From: Nonomuraea glycinis
GTDB taxonomy: Bacteria > Actinomycetota > Actinomycetes > Streptosporangiales > Streptosporangiaceae
NCBI RefSeq assembly: GCF_014646515.1
Contig: NZ_BMNK01000028.1
Coordinates: forward strand, 32,872 to 96,871
Length of the DNA stretch: 64,000 nucleotides
Direction of reading: 5' to 3'
The notes below the pieces were generated by a model. The model did not search any database, was not told where the DNA came from, and saw only the letters and a list, made by a program, of their open reading frames with translations. A program made the position numbers and the translations under genes. Positions 58,605 to 64,000 of the stretch are shown in pieces. The number at the start of each line of letters is the position of its first letter. The first letter of the stretch is position 1.

Positions 58605-59936
58605 ATGCCGAACCTGTCAGTCACACCCCCCAACCGGATCCAGCTCCGACGCGCGGTCGCCTCAAGCTTCCTGGGCAGCGTCATCGAGTACTACGACTTC
58701 CTGCTGTACGCCACCGCCTCGGCCGTGGTCTTCAGCAAGGTCTTCTTCTCCTCCCTCGACCCGCTCACGGCGACGGTCGCCAGCTTCGGCACCTTCGCCA
58801 CGGGCTACCTGGCCAGGCCGCTCGGCGGAGTGATCTTCGGTCACTTCGGCGACCGGCTGGGCCGCAAGCGCATGCTGGTGATGACCATGACCCTGATGGG
58901 CGTCGCCAGCTTCCTCATCGGCCTGCTCCCCACCTACGCGCAGATCGGCGCCCTCGCGCCCATCGCGCTCATCCTGCTCCGGGTCCTGCAGGGCGTCGCG
59001 GTCGGCGGTGAATGGGGCGGGGCCGTGCTGATGTCCGCCGAGCACGCGACCAGCCGCCGCGGACTGTGGGCGAGCTTCACCAACGCCGGAGCCCCCTTCG
59101 GCATGGTGCTGTCCACCGCGGCGCTCGGCGGCACGGCCGCCGTCCTGGGCGAGGAGGCGTTCCTCAGCTGGGGCTGGCGGGTGCCGTTCCTGATCAGCGT
59201 CGTCCTGCTGGCGGTCGGCCTGTTCGTCCGGCTGCGGGTCGAGGAGACCCCGGTGTTTCAGGCCGCCGCCGCGGACCGCGGCACCCGGGCGCCGCTGCTG
59301 GACGTGCTCCGCAACCACCCGAGGACCCTCCTGCTCGGTGTGGGCGTCGGCCTGTCCGCCTTCGTGGCCCAGGGCACGCTGACCACCTATCTCATCGCCT
59401 ACGGCGTGCGGGCCGGCTTCGCCAGGCCAGACGTGCTGAACGCGCTCACGCTCTCGTCGGCGCTGGCCGTCCTGGGCATCCTCGGGTGGTCGGCGCTGTC
59501 GGACCGGGTGGGACGCCGCCCGGTCGTGCTGGCCGGCGCACTGCTCATGGCCGTGTTCGGCTTCGCCCTCTTCCCGATGGTGAACGCCGGCAGCGTCGCC
59601 GTCCTGACCCTCGCGCTCGTGCTGGGCCAGGCGGTCATCCACCCGATGATGTACGGCCCGCTCGCCGCGCTGTACACCGAGGTCTTCGCCACCAGGAGCC
59701 GCTACACCGGATCCTCGCTGGGCTACCAGCTCGCCGGGCTCGGCGCCGGCCTGGCCCCCCTGCTGTTCGCGCAGCTCGACGCGTCCACCGGAGGCGGCGG
59801 GACGATGATGATCTCGGTGATCGTGGCCGCCTGCTGCCTGCTGACGGTGCTCTGCCTCCTGGCCCTGGGCGAGACCAGCCGCCACGACCTGGCCGAGGTC
59901 GCCCCGGCGGCGCCGGCCGAACCGTCCTCCACCTGA
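58605..59936 (+). CDS. MFS transporter, metabolite:H+ symporter (MHS) family
   Basis: 443 aa from ATG 58605, with GAGGAG 8 bases upstream. Twelve hydrophobic segments. MHS signatures are SSFLGSVIEYYDFLLYATAS in helix 1 and the loop GHFGDRLGRKRMLVMTM, then LLRVLQGVAVGGEWGGAVLM. Family members import aromatic and dicarboxylic acids (shikimate, alpha-ketoglutarate, p-hydroxycinnamates). Position between the MaoC and CoA-ligase genes suggests it imports the acid that the ligase activates. Loops 2-3 and 8-9 are intact. Confidence 0.92.
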   Translation: MPNLSVTPPNRIQLRRAVASSFLGSVIEYYDFLLYATASAVVFSKVFFSSLDPLTATVASFGTFATGYLARPLGGVIFGHFGDRLGRKRMLVMTMTLMGVASFLIGLLPTYAQIGALAPIALILLRVLQGVAVGGEWGGAVLMSAEHATSRRGLWASFTNAGAPFGMVLSTAALGGTAAVLGEEAFLSWGWRVPFLISVVLLAVGLFVRLRVEETPVFQAAAADRGTRAPLLDVLRNHPRTLLLGVGVGLSAFVAQGTLTTYLIAYGVRAGFARPDVLNALTLSSALAVLGILGWSALSDRVGRRPVVLAGALLMAVFGFALFPMVNAGSVAVLTLALVLGQAVIHPMMYGPLAALYTEVFATRSRYTGSSLGYQLAGLGAGLAPLLFAQLDASTGGGGTMMISVIVAACCLLTVLCLLALGETSRHDLAEVAPAAPAEPSST

Positions 59937-59948
59937 CAGGAGTCACCG

Positions 59949-61520
59949 ATGCGTAACGCCGGACTGGGCGGCTGGCCGGCCCGCCGGGCCCTGATGAGCC
60001 CGAACCGCACCGCCTTCGTCTTCGACGGCCGGGCGGTCAGCCACGCCGAGGTGCACGAGCGGACGACCAGGCTCGCGTCGAGTCTGCGCGACGCCGGGGT
60101 GCGGGCCGGGGACCGGGTCGCCTACCTCGGCCCCAACCACGTCGCCTTCGTCGAGACCATGTTCGCCACGCACCTGCTCGGCGGGATCTTCGTCCCGCTG
60201 AACTTCCGGCTGGCCGCACCGGAGATCGCCTACATGGTGGCGGACTCCGGAGCCTCCGTCCTCGTCTACGCGCCGGAGTGCGCCACGGCCGTGCGCGGTC
60301 TTCCGGGCCTGAGCACGGTCGTGGCGCTGGAGTCACCGATGCCGGGAGAACTGGAGTACGAGACCTTCCTGTCGGGGGGCGACGCCACGCCGATCGACAC
60401 CCCGGTCGCCCTCGACGACATCGCCCTCATCCTCTACACCTCGGGCACGACCGGCCGTCCCAAAGGGGCGATGCTCAGCCACGCCAACCTGGTGTGGAAC
60501 TGCTTCAACATCATGGCCGGCGTCGACGTGGCGAGCACCGAGGTGACGCTGATCAGCGCGCCGCTCTTCCACGTCGCGGCGCTGAACCAGACGCTGCTGC
60601 CGACCTTCCTCAAGGGCGGCACCTCGCTGATCATGCCGTCCTGGGACGTGGACTCCTGCTACGACCTCATCGAGAAGCACCGCGTCACCTGGATGTTCGG
60701 GGTCACCGCGATGTTCGCCGCCTTCGCGCGGTCGCCGCGGTGGGCCGACGCCGACCTGTCCTCCCTGCGGACCCTCATGTCAGGGGGAGCGGCGATCCCC
60801 GTCGCGTTGATCCGCACGTATCAGCAGCGGGGCCTGGTCTTCTGCCAGGGCTACGGACTCACGGAGACCTCGCCGGGCGCCACCTTCCTCGAGGCGGGCG
60901 AGAGCGTGCGCAAGGTGGGGTCGGCCGGCGTGCCGGTCTTCTTCGCCAACGTACGCGTGGTCCGGCCCGACGGCACCGAGGCCGAGGCCGGCGAGGCGGG
61001 CGAAGTGCTCATCCAGGGGCCGAACGTCACCCCCGGCTACTGGCGCAACCCGGAGGCGACCGCCGCCGCGCTGACCGAAGAGGGCTGGTTCCACTCCGGG
61101 GACATCGCCACCCTCGACGACGAGGGGCACCTGTACATCGTCGACCGGCTGAAGGACATGTACATCTCCGGCGGGGAGAACGTCTATCCGGCCGAGGTGG
61201 AGGGTGTGCTCTTCGAGCATCCGGCCGTGGCGGAGGCCGCCGTGGTCGGGGTGCCCGACGAGAAATGGGGCGAGGTCGGCCGGGCCTTCGTCGTCCCCCG
61301 CGACGGCGTCGCCCTCACCCCGGCCGACCTGGCGGACTTCCTCCGTTCCCGGCTCGCGAAGTACAAGATTCCCGTCCATGTCGACATCGTGGACGCTCTG
61401 CCGAGAACCGGCTCAGGCAAAATCCACAAGCCGGAACTGAGAACACGGCCCCTGCCCCCGGGCGCGGCACCACCCCGCTCGCCGGCCACCGCGTCGTCCA
61501 ACCCCCCAGAGCAAAGATGA
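59949..61520 (+). CDS. Acyl/aryl-CoA ligase (AMP-binding enzyme)
   Basis: 523 aa of the ANL superfamily. P-loop: ALILYTSGTTGRPKGAMLSH. A4/A5 region: APLFHVAALNQTLLP, GYGLTETSPGATF. Hinge and late motifs: GWFHSGDIATLDDEGHLYIV, DRLKDMYISGGENVYPAEVE. Catalytic Lys: LPRTGSGKIHKPEL. It converts a carboxylic acid, ATP and CoA to the acyl-CoA with AMP release. The start is ATG 59949, with CAGGAG 6 bases upstream, 12 bases after the transporter stop. By context the substrate is probably a hydroxycinnamate-like aromatic acid. The end is Pro-rich and slightly longer than usual. Confidence 0.93.
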   Translation: MRNAGLGGWPARRALMSPNRTAFVFDGRAVSHAEVHERTTRLASSLRDAGVRAGDRVAYLGPNHVAFVETMFATHLLGGIFVPLNFRLAAPEIAYMVADSGASVLVYAPECATAVRGLPGLSTVVALESPMPGELEYETFLSGGDATPIDTPVALDDIALILYTSGTTGRPKGAMLSHANLVWNCFNIMAGVDVASTEVTLISAPLFHVAALNQTLLPTFLKGGTSLIMPSWDVDSCYDLIEKHRVTWMFGVTAMFAAFARSPRWADADLSSLRTLMSGGAAIPVALIRTYQQRGLVFCQGYGLTETSPGATFLEAGESVRKVGSAGVPVFFANVRVVRPDGTEAEAGEAGEVLIQGPNVTPGYWRNPEATAAALTEEGWFHSGDIATLDDEGHLYIVDRLKDMYISGGENVYPAEVEGVLFEHPAVAEAAVVGVPDEKWGEVGRAFVVPRDGVALTPADLADFLRSRLAKYKIPVHVDIVDALPRTGSGKIHKPELRTRPLPPGAAPPRSPATASSNPPEQR

Positions 61521-61849
61521 TCAGAGGCGGCCGCCTGCTGCAACGGACCTATCGGCCTCGCCGTCCTGATCTGCTCGGCTCCCGAAAATCACGCGGCGGT
61601 TCAGAACGGCGCGCTTCTTCCCTTGGCATGTTGAAGATCAGCAAAGAGCGACGTGAGCAGGTCTTCCCCACAGGGTGGGTCCGCCGCCTCCGAGGCGAAC
61701 TCGGCGGCGCCTGGGCCATGCCGCTTGGCATGCCAACCTTTGCTATTCCTCGGCCTCGCACCGACTGTGCCCCCTGCCTGCCCCGGACATGGCGCGTACC
61801 GACCGTAGAAGGTCGCCCGTGTAGGCCCGCGTTGCTGTACGAGATCCGC

Positions 61850-61882
61850 AAGAGCCCTCCGGGATCATTCCGGAGGGCTCTT
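61850..61882 (-). terminator. Terminator following the tRNA fragment (minus strand)
   Basis: AAGAGCCCTCCGG (61850-61862) pairs perfectly with CCGGAGGGCTCTT (61870-61882) around a 7-base loop. On the minus strand it lies 9 bases after the tRNA-like 3' end, as expected for a tRNA gene terminator. Confidence 0.75.
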
Positions 61883-61891
61883 GAACCGGAG

Positions 61892-61934
61892 TGCGGCCGA
61901 CAGGAGTCGAACCCGTAACCTTCTGATCTGTAGG
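61892..61934 (-). pseudogene. 3' fragment of a tRNA-Arg(ACG)-like gene
   Basis: The minus strand reads CTACAGATCAGAAGG, a short variable region, the T-arm ACGGG-TTCGACT-CCTGT, then CGGCCGC and a discriminator A. It resembles the 3' half of actinobacterial tRNA-Arg(ACG), which has CTACGGATCAGAAGGTT at this point, but here ACG is ACA. No D-arm or 5' acceptor strand is found on the 5' side (beyond 61934). A terminator follows the 3' end. Such 3' fragments are typical attachment-site duplications left by integrative elements. Confidence 0.6.
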
Positions 61935-62116
61935 GAAGGGCGAACCCCTTGTCAGATGCCTCCCGCGCTGGTGAAGCGGTGAATGTAGGTCGCCGCCGTG
62001 TGATCACGTAAGGCGCGGTTGCTGTACCCGGCAAGTGGATCCGTACCGCAGGGCTGTCAGGCCCGAGGAACGGAAGTCGCACGGCAGGGTCTTCGACACC
62101 CGCATTAGGCCGTGTT

Positions 62117-63019
62117 TCATAAGGCACTGAGCCACTCGTTGATCGCGGTGATAGTGAGTGTGGCCTCGAAGCGGACAGCGAGCTTGTCGTACCGGGTGGC
62201 CATGGCGCGGTTGCGTTTGAGCTGGTTGATGCCGCATTCCACAGCGTGTCGCCGGCGGTAAAGGGCTGGGTCGAAGGCGGGAGGTCGCCCGCCCTTGGAG
62301 CCCTTGGCGCGCCGGCTGGCGTCCTGGTCGGTTTTGCTCGGGATGCACGCTTTGATCCCACGCCGGCGCAGATGGCCGCGGTTGGCCTTGCTGGTGTAGG
62401 CCTTGTCGGCCAGGACCCGATCGGGGCGGGTCCGGGGCCGGCCGCCGCCGAGACGGCTGATGCGGATCTTGCTCAGCACGGGGATGAACTGCGGGCTGTC
62501 ACCGCGCTGACCGGCCGTCACCAGCAGGGCCAGGGGTTTGCGGCCCTGTTCACAAGCCAGGTGGGTCTTGGTGGTCAGCCCACCGCGTGAGCGGCCCAGC
62601 GCATGATCGTCCGGTTCGCTCTGCACCCCGCCGGGTGGTTCCTTCTGCAGGTGACCGTCCCGGCGCGCCCCGGCGGCGTGCTGATGGGCACGGCTGATGG
62701 TGGAGTCCACGCTCACCGTCCAGTCGATCCTTCCGGCGGCGTCCGCGTGCGCCTGCATCGCGGCCAGGATCTTGGCCCAGGTGCCATCACGCTGCCAGCG
62801 GCGGAACCGGCCGTACAGCGTCGACCAAGGCGCGTACCCCTCGGGGACGTCCCGCCACGGCGCGCCGGTCCGGATCCGCCACCGGATCCCGTCGATCAAC
62901 TGCCGCCGGCTCCACTTCGGCGGACGACCACGGCCCGAGACGGCGGGTAACAGCGGCTCCAGCGCTGCCCACTGCACATCGGTCAGGTCGTGCCGCCTCG
63001 TCACCGCTACGCTGGCCAC
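62117..63019 (-). CDS. IS5-family transposase
   Basis: 300 aa in a single frame from GTG 63019, with GGAG upstream. The N-terminal DUF4096-type helix-turn-helix domain reads DLTDVQWAALEPLLPAVSGR and RQLIDGIRWRIRTGAPWRDV. The DDE domain has the first Asp in WTVSVDSTISRAHQH, the second in RVLADKAYTSKANR and the Glu in RRHAVECGINQLKRNRA. All three catalytic residues and the complete length suggest an active enzyme. The GTG and its ribosome site lie within the inverted repeat at 63018-63075. Confidence 0.95.
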   Translation of the reverse strand: MASVAVTRRHDLTDVQWAALEPLLPAVSGRGRPPKWSRRQLIDGIRWRIRTGAPWRDVPEGYAPWSTLYGRFRRWQRDGTWAKILAAMQAHADAAGRIDWTVSVDSTISRAHQHAAGARRDGHLQKEPPGGVQSEPDDHALGRSRGGLTTKTHLACEQGRKPLALLVTAGQRGDSPQFIPVLSKIRISRLGGGRPRTRPDRVLADKAYTSKANRGHLRRRGIKACIPSKTDQDASRRAKGSKGGRPPAFDPALYRRRHAVECGINQLKRNRAMATRYDKLAVRFEATLTITAINEWLSAL

Positions 63020-63075
63020 GAGGTCTCCGGTACTTGGCTCTTCTTGGTCGTTGAACCAACTACCGGAGACCTCGT
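63018..63075 (-). promoter_or_regulatory. 15-bp inverted repeat covering the transposase ribosome site and start
   Basis: The arms at 63018-63032 and 63061-63075 (core GAGGTCTCCGGTA and its complement) pair perfectly around a 28-base loop. On transposase mRNA entering from outside, the hairpin would hide GGAG and part of the GTG. Comparable hairpins in IS10 and IS50 limit translation from external promoters. The role here is inferred. Confidence 0.6.
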
Positions 63076-63274
63076 CGTTTATCGAGGACCGCCACGCCGC
63101 AAGCCCTCAAAGACCCTTTTGAAACACGGCCTAGGAGAGGGGTAGCCGCAGGGCTGGCGCACACGCTCTGACCTGTGCAGAAGCTTTGCGACGCATGCGC
63201 CGTCTGGAAGATCATCCCGCGCATGTCCCGGACCCGTCGAGGCTGGCCAACACGTCACTTAACGGCACGCCTGT

Positions 63275-63916
63275 CTAGGCATGGTCCCAGGCCGTAGCGA
63301 AGAGCTGAAGGGCGTAGTCGTACATCAGGCCGGGGCGGGGCGCCACGATGCAGGGCGAGTCGCGGCCGTGGGCCGCTCGACGGTAGAGAGTGAGGAAGGC
63401 GATGCGGTCGGTGATCACTATTCGGTGGAGGTTGGGGAGGTTGTAGCGGCGCAGCTCAATGTTGTCCCTGTCAGCGACGACCTCCCTGACGTATCCAGCG
63501 TTGATGTCGACCTGCTCGGCCAGCATTCCGCGGGAGAAGCCCGGGTCGATACGCCGGATCTGGTCCTCGCGCCACTCCAGCCATGATCCGGAGGGGTGGT
63601 TAGTATCGGGAAGCAGTACGTGAACGAACTCTAGGCGACGTCCTTCGTCCTCCCACAGGGCCACGAACCCGTCGCGGGTGAGTTCATTCCCTCGGCCTGC
63701 GAGTACCCGTACCCAGCGGGCTTTGCCGAGTTCTGCTGTGAGATCTTCGGTGGCGACGCGCTGTCGCGGATGCACCCGGGAGATTCCCAAGCCGGTAAAT
63801 CTGGACAGAAGTAGAGCTGGCCAGGAGCGCACGCGAGGCGACAGCGCCATACCTCCCACAACGGCGAGCGCGGTGGCGGCGAGCGAACTCACCACCCCGA
63901 TTACGAACTCTCCCAT
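63275..63916 (-). CDS. Membrane-anchored protein of unknown function
   Basis: 213 aa. One N-terminal transmembrane helix (MGEFVIGVVSSLAATALAVV, then GGMALSPRVR). The soluble part contains ARWVRVLAGRGNELTRDGFV, LEFVHVLLPDTNHPSGSW, RRIDPGFSRGMLAEQVDINA and, near the end, NLHRIVITDRIAFLTLY. The alternation of strands and helices, and the segment before ITDRIAFLTLY, are reminiscent of PLD-like or phosphoesterase-like regions found in some actinobacterial signalling proteins, but I cannot name the family. No close neighbour suggests a role. Codon use is less GC-biased than in the metabolic genes. Confidence 0.75.
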   Translation of the reverse strand: MGEFVIGVVSSLAATALAVVGGMALSPRVRSWPALLLSRFTGLGISRVHPRQRVATEDLTAELGKARWVRVLAGRGNELTRDGFVALWEDEGRRLEFVHVLLPDTNHPSGSWLEWREDQIRRIDPGFSRGMLAEQVDINAGYVREVVADRDNIELRRYNLPNLHRIVITDRIAFLTLYRRAAHGRDSPCIVAPRPGLMYDYALQLFATAWDHA

Positions 63917-64000
63917 TGGGACTTCCCGTCAGGTGTTAGCCTCGGGCTTTCGCGGGGAATTTGAGCCGGGCTGATCGTTCACATGAGAAAAGTGCCTTTG
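63917..64000. other. Window end, upstream of the membrane-anchored protein
   Basis: 84 bases containing the promoter side of the preceding minus-strand gene. An ATG at 63981 opens a plus frame of only six codons before the window ends; it cannot be judged. Confidence 0.3.

Larger units (their letters stand above)
61521..62107. other. Gene-poor region with tRNA remnant
   Basis: 587 bases with no convincing protein gene. It contains the 61850-61882 terminator and the 61892-61934 tRNA 3' fragment. The rest (61521-61849 and 61935-62107) shows no repeat or coding pattern that I can support. Confidence 0.5.
62108..63131 (-). mobile_element. Complete IS5-family insertion sequence
   Basis: 1024 bp. 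Terminal inverted repeats: GGCCGTGTTTCATAAGG at the left (from 62108) and its near-perfect complement at the right (ending 63131), 16 of 17 bases matching. TA directly flanks both ends (62106-62107 and 63132-63133), the likely 2-bp target duplication. It contains one full-length transposase gene and a hairpin over the transposase start. It appears recent and intact. Confidence 0.9.

Overview
The window is GC-rich, densely packed actinobacterial chromosome with frequent GTG and TTG starts. AfsR/SARP and large LuxR regulators, a RamB-type regulator, glucosyl-3-phosphoglycerate synthase, an NRPS locus and STAND/WD40 proteins together point to a filamentous actinomycete. Streptosporangiales (Nonomuraea- or Streptosporangium-like) is my best guess; I could not test it.

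Layout. 1-17 kb: a Pro-rich protein cut by the window edge, a LysR regulator, an OmpR-type two-component pair facing a LolA-like protein plus ABC exporter, a YcnI-type copper protein, a three-gene ABC-2 exporter, an HSL-type hydrolase, an acyltransferase-3, a siderophore-interacting protein behind an iron-box-like palindrome, and a NarL-type two-component pair. 17-28.5 kb: HxlR regulator/imine-reductase-like pair, isocitrate lyase (aceA), a 907-aa LuxR regulator, a three-gene operon around a NAL1-like serine peptidase, a RamB-like regulator whose upstream region shares an 18-bp palindrome with that of aceA, gpgS and a VOC protein. 28.5-39.7 kb: acyl-CoA dehydrogenase, a small secreted Cys-rich protein, a folP (dihydropteroate synthase) remnant, a trypsin-STAND-WD40 protein with its Trypco1-like partner, a 5'-truncated esterase beside a TnpB element with right-end hairpins, two minor genes and an SBF transporter.

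39.9-55.2 kb is the most unusual part. Two NRPS genes overlap by 10 bases. The first encodes C-A(Ser)-PCP-TE-MFS-kinase in one 2130-aa chain, and its thioesterase has Cys in place of the nucleophilic Ser. The second is C-A(Gly)-PCP. Next come a convergent SARP regulator and a divergent RiPP-like cassette: an RRE/ThiF (MccB/PaaA-like) enzyme, a 23-codon peptide gene with an excellent ribosome site, a 13-bp stem-loop, and a PqqD-M50 membrane protease. Four 11-bp direct repeats of SARP-operator type lie between regulator and cassette. I infer one hybrid biosynthetic locus, but the link between the NRPS and the peptide halves is not proven by sequence.

55.2-61.5 kb: a PaaX regulator facing SDR, amidohydrolase, MaoC hydratase, MHS-type transporter and CoA ligase genes. 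This content resembles the p-hydroxycinnamate (cou) pathway of Rhodococcus. 61.5-64 kb: a tRNA-Arg-like 3' fragment with its terminator, a complete IS5-family element with a hairpin over its own start, and a membrane-anchored protein of unknown function.
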